This document shows positions 34,926 to 43,771 of a stretch of DNA of 64,000 nt, in pieces. The stretch comes from Streptomyces sp. PTY087I2. GTDB lineage: Bacteria > Actinomycetota > Actinomycetes > Streptomycetales > Streptomycetaceae. Where the stretch lies: assembly GCF_001687325.1 (NCBI RefSeq), contig NZ_LZRD01000006.1, positions 186,001 through 250,000 of the forward strand, given 5' to 3'. The position numbers and the translations under genes are program-made. The notes under the pieces are model-generated. The model made no database searches, was not told the DNA's origin, and was given only the letters and a program-made list of their open reading frames with translations. Every line of letters begins with the position of its first letter. The stretch's first letter is position 1.

Positions 34926-35585
34926 ATGTACTCCGAGTCCAGCGACAGCGACGAGAACCCCCGTGCCGCCCGCCGCACCCCCGCGAACGTCGGCAGGACC
35001 ATGATCGGAGAAGACATCGCGCTCACTCTGAAGATCGTCGTGGCGGGCGGCTTCGGTGCCGGGAAGTCGACGCTGATCGGCTCGGTCAGCGAGATCCGCC
35101 CGCTGCACTCGGAGGAGACGCTGAGCGAGAGCGAGGCGGAGGCCGAGTGCGGGCCCGGTGGGGTGGAGCGGAAGACCAGCACGACCGTAGCGATGGATTT
35201 CGGCCGTATCACCATCCACTCCGGCCTGTCGCTCCTTCTGTTCGGCACACCGGGCCAGGACCGCTTCCGGTTCCTCTGGGACGAGCTGAGCGAAGGCGCC
35301 CTCGCCGCCGTCGTGCTCGCCGACACCCGGCGCCTGGAGGACTGCTTCGCCGCCGTCGACCACTTCGAGCGCAGGCGGATTCCGTTCGTCGTCGCCGTGA
35401 ACCGCTTCCCCGGCGCTCCCGACCATACGGAGCACGATGTCGCGCGGGCGCTCGACCTCGACGGGGGCACGCCGGTCGTGCTGTGCGACGCCCGCGACCG
35501 GGCCTCGGGAAAGGAAGTCCTGATCCGTACGGTCGAGTATGCCGGGCGCATGCACACCGCCCGGCTCCTCGCCTCCGTGGGCTGA
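34926..35585 (+). CDS. CvnD-like small GTPase, 219 aa
   Basis: MglA/Ras-like GTPase of the conservon (Cvn) type. P-loop VVAGGFGAGKSTLIGSVSEI lies at ~38-57, G2 Thr in KTSTTVAMDFG, G3 in FGTPGQDRFRFLWDEL with Gln-Asp, and the base-recognition strand VVAVNRFPGAP in place of NKxD. ATG at 34926 follows GAGAAGGGACGC. In typical conservons it is the fourth gene after a kinase, a roadblock protein and a DUF742 protein. None precedes it here; a roadblock gene lies 600 bp downstream, separated by an oppositely oriented gene. Confidence 0.9.
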   Translation: MYSESSDSDENPRAARRTPANVGRTMIGEDIALTLKIVVAGGFGAGKSTLIGSVSEIRPLHSEETLSESEAEAECGPGGVERKTSTTVAMDFGRITIHSGLSLLLFGTPGQDRFRFLWDELSEGALAAVVLADTRRLEDCFAAVDHFERRRIPFVVAVNRFPGAPDHTEHDVARALDLDGGTPVVLCDARDRASGKEVLIRTVEYAGRMHTARLLASVG

Positions 35586-35610
35586 CGGCCCGGCGCCCCC
35601 GGCCCCTGCG

Positions 35611-36039
35611 TCAGTCGGTCAGGTCGGCCATCGCGACCACCTTGTCGATCCGCACCCGCACGATCAGTTCGCCGGGCACCCCGTTGCGCCGGCCGAACTC
35701 CTCGGCGGCGTCGGCCGGCACGTAACGGCCAGCGATCCGGGTCGCCCACCGCAGGAGTTCCCCGGGGTCCTCGCTCAGCTCGGCATGTCCCTGGACCACC
35801 GCGAACGCGTACGGCGGCCGGTCGTCGTCGATGCACAGGGCGACCCGGCCGTCACGTGCGAGGTTGCGCCCCTTCACGCTCTCCTTGCCGGTGTTGAAGA
35901 CCACCGAGTCGCCGTCGAGAAGGAACCAGACGGGCGCGATGTGCGGACGGCCGTCGGCCCGCACCGTCGAAACCTTCGCCGTGCGGGTTCCCTCCGAGAG
36001 GAAGGCCCGCCATTCTTCATCGGTCATGTGGTGTGCCAT
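35611..36039 (-). CDS. PPOX-class F420-dependent oxidoreductase, 142 aa
   Basis: Split beta-barrel flavin/F420 oxidoreductase: TDEEWRAFLSEGTRTAKVST then RADGRPHIAPVWFLLDGDSV, GRVALCIDDDRPPYAFAVVQ, and YVPADAAEEFGRRN. Length and motifs match the PPOX-class F420-dependent enzymes of actinobacteria rather than PdxH. ATG at 36039 (MAHHMTDEEW). It lies between the CvnD-like and roadblock genes on the opposite strand and ends 25 bp from the GTPase stop. Its substrate is unknown. Confidence 0.85.
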   Translation of the reverse strand: MAHHMTDEEWRAFLSEGTRTAKVSTVRADGRPHIAPVWFLLDGDSVVFNTGKESVKGRNLARDGRVALCIDDDRPPYAFAVVQGHAELSEDPGELLRWATRIAGRYVPADAAEEFGRRNGVPGELIVRVRIDKVVAMADLTD

Positions 36040-36179
36040 GGGCCCATCCTGAGCCCGAACCCGGCATGGCGCGAAGCGGCACCCCGGGCGATGAGGGGCG
36101 CTTGCCCCCACGGGACCGTTGCGCGAGGCTTACGCGCGTAGCGGGGAACGGGGAACGAAGGTACGGGGAGGACGAGCAC

Positions 36180-36593
36180 ATGCCGCTTGACCGGGGACTT
36201 GACTGGCTCCTTGACGATCTCACCAGCAGGGTGCAACACATACGGCACGCGTTGGTGCTGTCGAACGACGGACTGGTCACCGGCGCCAGCACCGGCCTCG
36301 TACGTGAGGACGCGGAGCACCTGGCGGCCGTCGCGTCCGGCCTTCAGAGCCTGGCGCGCGGATCGGGGCGTCACTTCCGGGCGGGCCGGGCCCGCCAGAC
36401 GATGGTCGAGTTCGACGAGGCGCTGCTCTTCGTGACGGCCGCGGGCGACGGCAGCTGCCTGTGTGTGCTGACCGCGGCCGAAGCCGACGTCGGCCAGGTC
36501 GCCTACGAGATGACCCTGCTCGTCAACCGGGTCGGCGAACACCTCGGAGTCTCCGTCCGGCAGGGCGGACCAGAAGGTGTCGAACCCTTCTGA
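36180..36593 (+). CDS. Roadblock/LC7-domain (CvnB-like) protein, 137 aa
   Basis: Roadblock/LC7 fold: GLDWLLDDLTSRVQHIRHAL, VLSNDGLVTGASTGL, AEHLAAVASGLQSLARGSGR and LFVTAAGDGSCLCVLTAAEA followed by VGQVAYEMTLLVNRVGEHLG. This is the second conservon component, which acts as a GTPase-activating partner of CvnD-like proteins. ATG at 36180; upstream AGGACGAGCAC. It stands apart from any sensor kinase, so its partner may be the GTPase at 34926. Confidence 0.9.
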   Translation: MPLDRGLDWLLDDLTSRVQHIRHALVLSNDGLVTGASTGLVREDAEHLAAVASGLQSLARGSGRHFRAGRARQTMVEFDEALLFVTAAGDGSCLCVLTAAEADVGQVAYEMTLLVNRVGEHLGVSVRQGGPEGVEPF

Positions 36594-36702
36594 CCTGCAT
36601 TTTCCGCCGCAGCTGACGAGTTATCCACAGGGCTGACGGGCGATGACTCCCTCGGGCTACCGTGATTACGGAGAGTATTCGATCCGACGGGGGAGAACAG
36701 TC

Positions 36703-37740
36703 ATGACAGTCAAGGAAGTACTCCGGGCGCACACCGGGACCCAGGAGAACGCGAGCGCTCGGACGCGGGGCGAGGGCGGGCCCGCTTCGCCCGTGGCCCC
36801 GGCGGCGACGGTCGCGGCCGGGCGGGCGTCCCAGGAACTGGGTATCCGGCGTGCGGAGTTCGAGCTGGCGGTGCACCTGGGGCTGATCGCCGTCGTCGAC
36901 GCACCGGGCGGCGGGCGACCACGGGTGCGCGAGGAGGAGATCGCGCGCCTGCGGGAACAGCCGGGCTTCCCCGACGCGCTGGTGGAGCGGGTCCGCACCG
37001 TCGGTACGGCGCAGGGGGCGGCCCTGCTGGACATCGCACCGGCACGGTTCACCCGGCTGGCACGGGCGGGCTGCATCTCACCGGTCACGTTCTATCTGAA
37101 CCGGTATCGCGCGGTGGTCTGGCTCTATCTCGCGGACGAGCTCGCCGCGTTCGCGGCTCGGGAGCCGGAGCTGCTCGCCGGACGGACACCGCCGGGGATG
37201 CGCGCGATGCTGGAGTCGGGCGCCGACTGGCGGGCCCGCAACTGGCGCTCGCAGCGCATCGACCGGCTGCTGGACCGCACCACGGATCCCTGGGTGCGAA
37301 CGGCGGTCCAGGCGTCGGCGCTGGACCCGGTGCAGCTGGCGGAAGTGGTCGACGACCCCTATGAACGCGCCTATCTCGTACGGGTCCGGCCCGAGCCGGT
37401 CTTCGGACGCCCGGGGTCCATGGCGGCGAGGGAGGCGATGGCGGAGCTGATGCTCGCCGACGACCCCGACGAAATCCTCTGGCGGCGGGTCAACCTGACG
37501 CTGGAGCTGGACAACGCCCGCGAGGACCGGCCCGCCCCGCGCCCCGGGGACGACGGGGAAGCCCGGGCGACACCGCCCGCCCGGACCGGAGCCCGGCCTC
37601 GGGCCGTGCGTCCGACGCCTGCCGCCGAGCCGACGACACCGCCCGCCGATACCGGGGCGCCAGGTCCCGCCGCGGTGGGCCGAAGGACGGGGAAAGGGCT
37701 GCTGGCCAGGCTCGGGTGGCGAGGCCGGGGCGGCGGATAA
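36703..37740 (+). CDS. Streptomycete DUF6397-type protein of unknown function, 345 aa
   Basis: ATG at 36703 follows GGGGGAGAACAGTC. Residues ~35-250 look globular with repeated helix-turn-helix-like units (AAGRASQELGIRRAEFELAV; GGGRPRVREEEIARLREQPG; ALLDIAPARFTRLARAGCIS), suggesting tandem MerR-type DNA-binding modules. Then comes WRARNWRSQRIDRLLDRTTD. The last 100 residues are disordered Pro/Ala/Arg, ending in a basic tail (LLARLGWRGRGGG). I recall this layout as DUF6397; the function is unknown. It directly follows the roadblock gene on the same strand. Confidence 0.75.
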   Translation: MTVKEVLRAHTGTQENASARTRGEGGPASPVAPAATVAAGRASQELGIRRAEFELAVHLGLIAVVDAPGGGRPRVREEEIARLREQPGFPDALVERVRTVGTAQGAALLDIAPARFTRLARAGCISPVTFYLNRYRAVVWLYLADELAAFAAREPELLAGRTPPGMRAMLESGADWRARNWRSQRIDRLLDRTTDPWVRTAVQASALDPVQLAEVVDDPYERAYLVRVRPEPVFGRPGSMAAREAMAELMLADDPDEILWRRVNLTLELDNAREDRPAPRPGDDGEARATPPARTGARPRAVRPTPAAEPTTPPADTGAPGPAAVGRRTGKGLLARLGWRGRGGG

Positions 37741-37779
37741 GCCTTCGCACCGATCGCTCGGGTGGGTCATCCTGTCCGC

Positions 37780-38268
37780 ATGTTGATCAGGGAAGCCACC
37801 TCCGAGGACTGGCCCGCCATCTGGCCGTTCTTCCAGACGATCGTCTCCGCGGGCGAGACGCTCACCTATCCGCTCGACCTTGCGAAGGAGGACGCCGAGG
37901 GATGGTGGTTCGTCCCGGCGCCGAGCCGAGTGGTCGTCGCCGTCGACGAGGCGGGGACGGTGCTCGGCACGGCGAAGATGAACCGCAACCACATGGGCAA
38001 CGGGTCCCACATCGCCAGCGCCACCTACATGGTCGACCCCGCTCACTCCGGCCGGGGCGTGGGGCGCGCACTGTGTCAGTACTCGGTCGACTGGGCCCGC
38101 GCGGAAGGGTATCGAGCCATGCAGTTCAACGCCGTGGTCGAGACCAACACGCACGCCGTCAAGCTGTATCGGTCGATCGGCTTCGACGTGATCGGCACCC
38201 TTCCCGAGGGCTTCAACCACCCGACCGAGGGCTATGTGGGGATCCACATCATGCACAAGGCCCTGTGA
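37780..38268 (+). CDS. GNAT N-acetyltransferase, 162 aa
   Basis: Gcn5-related fold: REATSEDWPAIWPFF, VLGTAKMNRNHMGNGSHIAS, the acetyl-CoA-binding motif YMVDPAHSGRGVGRALCQYS (R/Q-x-x-G-x-G/A), and NAVVETNTHAVKLYRSIGFD. ATG at 37780 is taken as start; a short extension to 37762 is possible. The substrate is not evident. It lies 40 bp downstream of the preceding gene on the same strand. Confidence 0.9.
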   Translation: MLIREATSEDWPAIWPFFQTIVSAGETLTYPLDLAKEDAEGWWFVPAPSRVVVAVDEAGTVLGTAKMNRNHMGNGSHIASATYMVDPAHSGRGVGRALCQYSVDWARAEGYRAMQFNAVVETNTHAVKLYRSIGFDVIGTLPEGFNHPTEGYVGIHIMHKAL

Positions 38269-38292
38269 CGACGCACCAGAGAGGAGCGGCGA

Positions 38293-38995
38293 TCAGGTGG
38301 TGGGGTGATCCGGTGCCGTCCCCAGCTCCGGGCCCGGCAACGTACGACCCGCCGGGCCGCCGTCCGCCGCGCCGCTCGCGGTGACCTCCGGGACCACCGT
38401 CCCGGCCCAGGACAAGGCTGTCCACCCCGAGTCCGTGGAACCCTCGACCACCACCACACCCGTGTTGTCCAGGCCGTGCCGGGCGGCGAAATCGACGGTG
38501 ACGTTCCCTGCGCGGGCGGCCGCCCACACGCGGATGGCGGCGCCATGGCTGACGAGCGCCACCGTCCCGTGCCCCTCGGACTCCGCCGCTTCGGCCACCA
38601 CCGCGTCGAAGCGGGCCAGCGCCTCCGTCCCGTCCTCGCCCCCGGGCACCCGACGGGCCAGGTCCCCGGCGGGCCAGGCGAAGACGGTCGTCAGGAACTG
38701 CCGGACCGCGGCCTCGTCGGCCCGCATCTCCAGGTCACCCGCCGACAGTTCCCGGATCCCGTCACGGATCCGGACCTCGATCCCCCGCTCCGCGGCCAGG
38801 GGCGCGGCCGTGAGTTGCGTACGCGTCAGCGTGGAGGCGTACAACGCGGCGATGTCCTCCCCGGCGAGCGCCCCGGGCAGGGCCGCCGCCTGCCGCAGTC
38901 CGAGGTCGGTGAGGCCGGGGCCGGGGTGCGCGGTGTCCAGGAAATGGCCGAGGGTTGGACGGTGTCTGGCCGTGACGGATCAGCAGCAATCGCAT
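38293..38995 (-). pseudogene. Histidine phosphatase (phosphoglycerate mutase-like), frameshifted
   Basis: The N-terminus MRLLLIRHGQTPSN (RHG catalytic motif) starts at 38995, but the rest of the domain is in another frame: LDTAHPGPGLTDLGLRQAAA, YASTLTRTQLTAAPLAAERG, and VALVSHGAAIRVW with the second His. The frames meet at about 38940-38955, where AACCCTCGGCCATTTC appears to have lost two bases compared with the expected Asn-Val-Leu-Gly-His-Phe. All catalytic residues are otherwise present, so this is either a recent mutation or a sequence error. Without the shift it would be ~233 residues. Confidence 0.75.
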
Positions 38996-39241
38996 AGAAC
39001 GGGTCATGCTCCAGGCTCGGGCGCTCGGGCGGCGGCAATAGATGCACATCCCACCCTCTCATTCGGCCACCGCCGGAGGACAGCGCGAAGGAGGTCTGCC
39101 CGCCTTGCCAGAAGTAGCGGGGATATGCCCGGAGTTGGTGCGGCGGATTACGCACGGGGCGACTGCGCCGTTCCGGGGCGATGGCAGTACTGTGCGCCCC
39201 ACCGCCATTCGGGCGATGAGAAGTATCTGGAGGAAGAATCC

Positions 39242-39892
39242 ATGACCATACCCAGGAGATCGTGGCGTGGCGCGGGAGCACTCGTGGCCGCTGCGGTCGT
39301 CGGTCTGACCGGAGGCGTCATCTCCGCCGGTCCGGCCGTCGCTCACACCCCCACCTGGGCCGTGACCTGCTCCGAGGTGACCGTCGACCTCACCAACTAC
39401 ACGAGCGACGTTCCCAACACGGTGACCGTCTCGGTGGACGGCAAGGACCTGCTCCCCACCGAGACCTTCGGCCGTGAGTTCCACAAGAAGCTGGCGCTTC
39501 CGGAGCACGACAAGCCGGTGACCGTCCGACTGGTCGTCAAGGACGCCGACGGCGACGGCAAGCACTCCATCGACCAGTCGAAGACGGCGGAGGTGTGCGA
39601 GGGCGAGCCCAGCCCGACGCCGAGCGAGCCGAGCCCGAGCGAGCCGGCCCCGAGCGAGCCCGCCCCGTCGGAGACGCCGTCCACCGGGACGCCCGAGCCG
39701 AGTGCCACGCCGAGCGACGAGCCCTCGGAGTCCGCGCCGGCCGTGCCCGCCCCGAGCCCGAGCTCGCCGGACCTGGCCGAGACCGGTTCGTCGTCGGCGA
39801 CGCCGGTCATCGGTGGCGCCGCTGTCGCGGTGCTGCTGGCCGGTGGCGGCATCCTGTGGGCCGTCCGCAAGCGGCGTACCGTCCAGGGCTGA
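39242..39892 (+). CDS. Sortase-anchored (LAETG) surface protein, 216 aa
   Basis: Exported wall protein. Signal peptide MTIPRRSWRGAGALVAAAVV to about residue 35 (cleavage after AVA). A beta-rich domain of ~85 residues follows (WAVTCSEVTVDLTNYTSDVP; VTVRLVVKDADGDGKHSID). A Pro/Ser/Glu repeat (SEPSPSEPAPSEPAPSE) spans the wall. The C-terminal sorting signal is LAETG, membrane helix VIGGAAVAVLLAGGGILWAV and basic tail RKRRTVQG. LAxTG is the class E sortase motif of actinobacteria. ATG at 39242 follows GGAGGAAG. The external domain may be a small Ig-like fold. Confidence 0.88.
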   Translation: MTIPRRSWRGAGALVAAAVVGLTGGVISAGPAVAHTPTWAVTCSEVTVDLTNYTSDVPNTVTVSVDGKDLLPTETFGREFHKKLALPEHDKPVTVRLVVKDADGDGKHSIDQSKTAEVCEGEPSPTPSEPSPSEPAPSEPAPSETPSTGTPEPSATPSDEPSESAPAVPAPSPSSPDLAETGSSSATPVIGGAAVAVLLAGGGILWAVRKRRTVQG

Positions 39893-39935
39893 CGCCCCGC
39901 GACAGCCGCGGCCGAGGCCGTACGAGCCGTGGTCA

Positions 39936-39975
39936 GGGGGTGTGTCGCATCACCGCGGTGATGCGACACACCCCC
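39936..39975. terminator. Perfect 40-bp palindrome, bidirectional terminator
   Basis: GGGGGTGTGTCGCATCACCG followed by its exact reverse complement, then TTT on the plus strand. It sits between two convergent genes ending at 39892 and 39985. Confidence 0.9.
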
Positions 39976-39984
39976 TTTCGCTCC

Positions 39985-42117
39985 TCACTCCTCCGCGAGC
40001 GTCGGCGGTGGCGTGGTCGCCGACGGGGGAGTGGGGCCGATCTCGCACCAGACGGCCTTGCCCTCGCCACGGGGCTCGATCCCCCACCGGGTGGCGACCG
40101 CGTCGAGCAGAAGCAGCCCCCGGCCGGAGGTGGACGTCTCGCCCGGTGTACGCCGGCGGGGCCAGGCGCTGGACCGGTCCTGGACGGACAGCCGGATCCG
40201 CCGCACCGGTTCGGGCAGCACCTCCAGGGTCAGGACGGCCCCGCCCTCGGTGTGCAGGAGCACGTTCACCAGCAACTCGCCCGTGACGAGCTCCGCATCG
40301 TCGGCGAACTCGGCCATGTCCCAGTCGGCGAGGGCCTGGCGGACGATCGCGCGGGCGTCCGAAAGCCCTTCCGGGTCCGCCTGGTGGATGTACTGGTGGA
40401 GCCGAGGCGCGTGCGACGACCCCACGTCCGGGCTGCGGCGCAGCACCAGGAGCGCCACATCGTCGCCCGAACCCCACCGTTCCCACAGCCGTTCCGACAG
40501 ATGATCGGCCAGCGCCTCGGCCCCCGCGGGCCCGGCGCTCACCTCGTTGCGCAGCGCGTCGATCCCGGTGTCGAGGTCGGCTCCGGGCTCCTCCACCAGC
40601 CCGTCCGTGTACAGCACGAACGTCTCACCGGGCACCAGATCGAGCCGGGTCTCCGGATACTCCTCGTCCAGGAGGTCCGTGGAGGTGCCCAGCGGCAGCC
40701 CGCCGCGTACCTGCGGGCTGCCGACCCGCCCGTCCGCGTGCCGGATCAACGGGCCGAGATGCCCGGCCCGTACGACCTTCACCGTTCCGGACGCCAGGTC
40801 GACCTGGGCGTACGTACAGGTGGCGAAGCGCTCGGTGTCCAGCTCGGAGAGGAACCGGGAGGCCCGTGCCAGCACGGTGGCCGGGGGATGCCCCTCGGAG
40901 GCGTAGGCGCGCAGGGCGATGCGCAACTGGCCCATGATCGCGGCCGCGTGGGTGTCGTGCCCCTGGACGTCGCCCACGACCAGCCCGTACCGGTTCTTCG
41001 GCAGGGTGATCACGTCGTACCAGTCGCCGCCGACCTGACGGCCGCTCCACGCGGCGTGGTAGCGGACCGCGATCTCGCCGCCCTCGACGTCCTGTATCCG
41101 GGGCGGGAGCATCGCGGACTGGAGCTGGGTGGCGAACTCCCGCTCCTCGTCGAAGAGCATCGCCCGCTGGAGGGACTGGGCCACGATCGCGGCGAGCCCC
41201 AGGCACAGAATGCGCTCGTCCGCGTTGAAGACCGTGCGCTCGCGGTAGAAGAGGGCCAGAGCGCCCAGCGACCGCGCCTGGGCCACCAGCGGGAGATACG
41301 CCGCGGCGCGGAACCTGAGCCGGCCGAGATGCGGCTCCAGCTCCGGGTAGCGACGGGCCAGCGCGGCGAGCGAGGTGATGAACCGGGGGCGTCCGCTGCG
41401 GATGGTGTCCGAGAGGGGAAGGTTGCGGTCGAGGTCGCCGGAGCCGAGCCCGTCGAGCACTTCCAGCGATTCCCCGCTCAGGGCGACGATGTTCAGCGCT
41501 GAGTTCTCCACGAGCCCCAGGGCGAGGCCGTCCGCCCCGAGGCGGGCCAGTCCGCCCGGTCCGGTGAGGGCGGCCGTCACATCGTCCACGGTCACCGCGC
41601 GCGACATGGCACTCGTTGTTCGTTCAACGATATTGGTCTGCCGCTGCCGCCGCTTTTCCAGATCGAGCACGAAGGCCGAATGGGTGACCTCCGCCGTCGC
41701 GTCCCGGACGACCCCCACGATCCGGTGGGCCATTCCGTCCTTCGAGCGCAGAATGCGGGCCTGGACATGGGTCCACTGCGTGGTCCCGTCGTCCAGCGGT
41801 ACGCGGAAGTGGACGCTGAAGGAATTGCTCCCGCCGGTGATGGCCTCGTCGATCGTGACGTCGAGCCGGGCCCGTTCCGCCGGTTCCAGATGCTCCAGCA
41901 GGGCCCCCGGCCGATCGTCGAACGTCGCCGGATCCACGCCGAACACCATGAGCCCGGCCTCGTCGATGTCCAGGGTCCGGGTGTCCAGATCCCAGTCGAA
42001 GCTGCCGGTCCGGTTCATGGCGAGGCGCTCCGTCGGCCGGATCTCACCGTTGGTCTTCCGGTCGATCCGGCGGAGCGGAGAAGCTTCGGCGTCCTGCCGC
42101 CGTTCGTCGTCGGTCAT
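39985..42117 (-). CDS. PAS-GAF-SpoIIE (PP2C) phosphatase with HATPase anti-sigma-like domain, 710 aa
   Basis: Multi-domain stress or developmental regulator. PAS at ~35-150 (GSFDWDLDTRTLDIDEAGLM; VHFRVPLDDGTTQWTHVQAR), GAF at ~170-330 (GLALGLVENSALNIVALSGE), a PP2C/SpoIIE phosphatase at ~350-565 (SAMLPPRIQDVEGGEIAVRY; GGDWYDVITL; GLVVGDVQGHDTHAAAIMGQ; FVLYTDGLVEE), and a HATPase_c kinase domain at ~590-700 (DDAELVTGELLVNVLLHTEG; TSGRGLLLLDAVATRWG). Such proteins dephosphorylate anti-sigma antagonists while the HATPase part resembles RsbW. ATG at 42117 follows GGAGCAGGA. No sigma factor is adjacent. No membrane helix. Confidence 0.93.
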   Translation of the reverse strand: MTDDERRQDAEASPLRRIDRKTNGEIRPTERLAMNRTGSFDWDLDTRTLDIDEAGLMVFGVDPATFDDRPGALLEHLEPAERARLDVTIDEAITGGSNSFSVHFRVPLDDGTTQWTHVQARILRSKDGMAHRIVGVVRDATAEVTHSAFVLDLEKRRQRQTNIVERTTSAMSRAVTVDDVTAALTGPGGLARLGADGLALGLVENSALNIVALSGESLEVLDGLGSGDLDRNLPLSDTIRSGRPRFITSLAALARRYPELEPHLGRLRFRAAAYLPLVAQARSLGALALFYRERTVFNADERILCLGLAAIVAQSLQRAMLFDEEREFATQLQSAMLPPRIQDVEGGEIAVRYHAAWSGRQVGGDWYDVITLPKNRYGLVVGDVQGHDTHAAAIMGQLRIALRAYASEGHPPATVLARASRFLSELDTERFATCTYAQVDLASGTVKVVRAGHLGPLIRHADGRVGSPQVRGGLPLGTSTDLLDEEYPETRLDLVPGETFVLYTDGLVEEPGADLDTGIDALRNEVSAGPAGAEALADHLSERLWERWGSGDDVALLVLRRSPDVGSSHAPRLHQYIHQADPEGLSDARAIVRQALADWDMAEFADDAELVTGELLVNVLLHTEGGAVLTLEVLPEPVRRIRLSVQDRSSAWPRRRTPGETSTSGRGLLLLDAVATRWGIEPRGEGKAVWCEIGPTPPSATTPPPTLAEE

Positions 42118-42300
42118 TCCTGCTCCGGAGGTCGTCCGGCGGGTCCGGGCGTCGGCGCATCCCGTCGTCCCCAATTGTCGAGCCCCGGTCGGCGGAGTGC
42201 CACAGCGGCCGATCAGGGGGCCGCGGAACGGTGGCCGAGGGCCGTCCGCGACCATGGACGCGTCCCACGTGTCCACGAGCCCAGCGAGCGGAGCGCACGC

Positions 42301-43404
42301 ATGAACGACGACCGGCCCGTCCTGCTGGAGACGAGGGGCACCCGCATGCACCTCACGCTGAACCGGCCCCGGGCCCTCAACGCCCTCAGCCACACCATGG
42401 TGCGACTGCTCGACGAGGCCCTGGCCCGGGCCGAGCGGGACGAGGCGATCCACTCGGTGCTGCTGTCCGGGGCGGGCGACCGGGGCCTGTGCGCCGGGGG
42501 CGACATCCGCGCCCTGCACGACGACGCCCGGGCCTCGGGACGCGCCTCCCTGGAGTTCTGGCGCGACGAGTACCGCCTCAACGCCCGCATCGCCCGCTTT
42601 CCCAAGCCGTACGTCGCACTGATGGACGGCATCGTGATGGGCGGCGGGGTCGGCGTATCGGCCCACGCCGGAATCCGTGTCGTCACCGAACGCTCACGCG
42701 TCGCCATGCCCGAGACCGCCATCGGCTTCGTGCCGGACGTCGGGGGCACCCGCCTGCTGGCCGCCGCCCCCGGCGAACTGGGCACCCATCTGGCGCTCAC
42801 CGGCCGCTCCGTCGGGGCTGCCGACGCCGTCCTCTGCGGCCTCGCCGACCACCACGTACCCGCCCGCCTCCTGCCGGACCTGACCGAAGCACTGGCCGAG
42901 CCGGGCACGTCCGTCGCGGACATCGTCCAGCGGTTCGCCACCCCGCCGCCCGTGGGCGAGCTCGCCGCGCAGCGCGACTGGATCGACGCCTGCTACGCGG
43001 CGGACACCGTCGAGGACATCATCCGGAAGCTGCGCGGGAGCGGTGTCCCCGAGGCGGAGACGGCGGCGGACGAACTGCTGACCAAGTCGCCCCTCGCCCT
43101 CAAGGTCACGCTGGCCTCGGTCCGCCGCGCCGCCCGGCTCGACAGCCTGGAAGCCGTCCTCGACCAGGAGTTCCGGGTCTCCAGCCGGGCGTTCGAGCAC
43201 CCGGACTTCGTGGAAGGCGTTCGCGCCCGGATCATCGACAAGGACAACGCCCCGCAGTGGAAGCCGGGCTCCCTCGCCGAGGTCGACGACCAGGAGGTCG
43301 CCCGGTTCTTCGCCCCGCTCGGCCCCGGCGAACAGGAACTCGGCCTTGCCCAGGCGCCTGCGGACATCTCCGCAGGGGAGGGACAGGACGGACAGGGCAG
43401 GTAG
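42301..43404 (+). CDS. 3-hydroxyisobutyryl-CoA hydrolase-like enoyl-CoA hydratase/isomerase, 367 aa
   Basis: Crotonase fold with HIBYL-CoA hydrolase features: LNRPRALNALSHTMVRLLDE, LCAGGDIRALHDDARASG (oxyanion hole), EYRLNARIARFPKPYVALMD then GIVMGGGVGVSAHAGIRVVT, and PETAIGFVPDVGGTRLLAAA (catalytic Glu, Asp). The C-terminal ~100 residues match the ECH_2 extension of this group (LTKSPLALKVTLASVRRAAR; DFVEGVRARIIDKD). The role would be valine catabolism. Length fits. ATG at 42301 follows GAGCGGAGC. Confidence 0.92.
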   Translation: MNDDRPVLLETRGTRMHLTLNRPRALNALSHTMVRLLDEALARAERDEAIHSVLLSGAGDRGLCAGGDIRALHDDARASGRASLEFWRDEYRLNARIARFPKPYVALMDGIVMGGGVGVSAHAGIRVVTERSRVAMPETAIGFVPDVGGTRLLAAAPGELGTHLALTGRSVGAADAVLCGLADHHVPARLLPDLTEALAEPGTSVADIVQRFATPPPVGELAAQRDWIDACYAADTVEDIIRKLRGSGVPEAETAADELLTKSPLALKVTLASVRRAARLDSLEAVLDQEFRVSSRAFEHPDFVEGVRARIIDKDNAPQWKPGSLAEVDDQEVARFFAPLGPGEQELGLAQAPADISAGEGQDGQGR

Positions 43405-43478
43405 GGCGGACGCTGCCCGTGGCGCCCGGCGCAAGCCTGCCCGCCGGGCACTATCCGTCGCCGCCGGAAGGCCGGGCG

Positions 43479-43706
43479 CTATCTGTCGCTGCCGGACAGG
43501 CTCGGCTGCAAGGCCCGGACGAGCGCGAACAGTCGGTCCTCGTTGCCCGTCAGCCCCGCGCTGCGCAGGGCCTGGTCGGCCTCCCGCATCGGAGAGGTGA
43601 GCAGCGGCAGGTAGACCGGTGCGTCCTCGGGGTCCGCGAGCGCTGCCCGGGTGGCCTCCAGCAGGCGGACGTACGCCTGCGCCGCGGCGAGTTCGTCGCT
43701 GTCCAT
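43479..43706 (-). CDS. Small conserved hypothetical protein, 75 aa
   Basis: ATG at 43706 has a strong GAGGAGGAG eight bases upstream, supporting a real gene. The product is helical and acidic (LAAAQAYVRLLEATRAALAD; YLPLLTSPMREADQALRSAG) with no signal or membrane segment. I do not recognise the family. It lies downstream of the 164-residue hypothetical gene on the same strand and probably belongs to one transcript with it. Confidence 0.65.
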   Translation of the reverse strand: MDSDELAAAQAYVRLLEATRAALADPEDAPVYLPLLTSPMREADQALRSAGLTGNEDRLFALVRALQPSLSGSDR

Positions 43707-43771
43707 CTCAGCATCTCCTCCTCAGAGCTGTCGGACCGTCAAGCATCTCTCATGGGTCTGACAACACCGCC

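Noticed and set aside
39595..41502. 635-aa rightward frame over the SpoIIE regulator
   Set aside because: Shadow of the PAS-GAF-PP2C gene; composition is His/Gln/Arg-rich.
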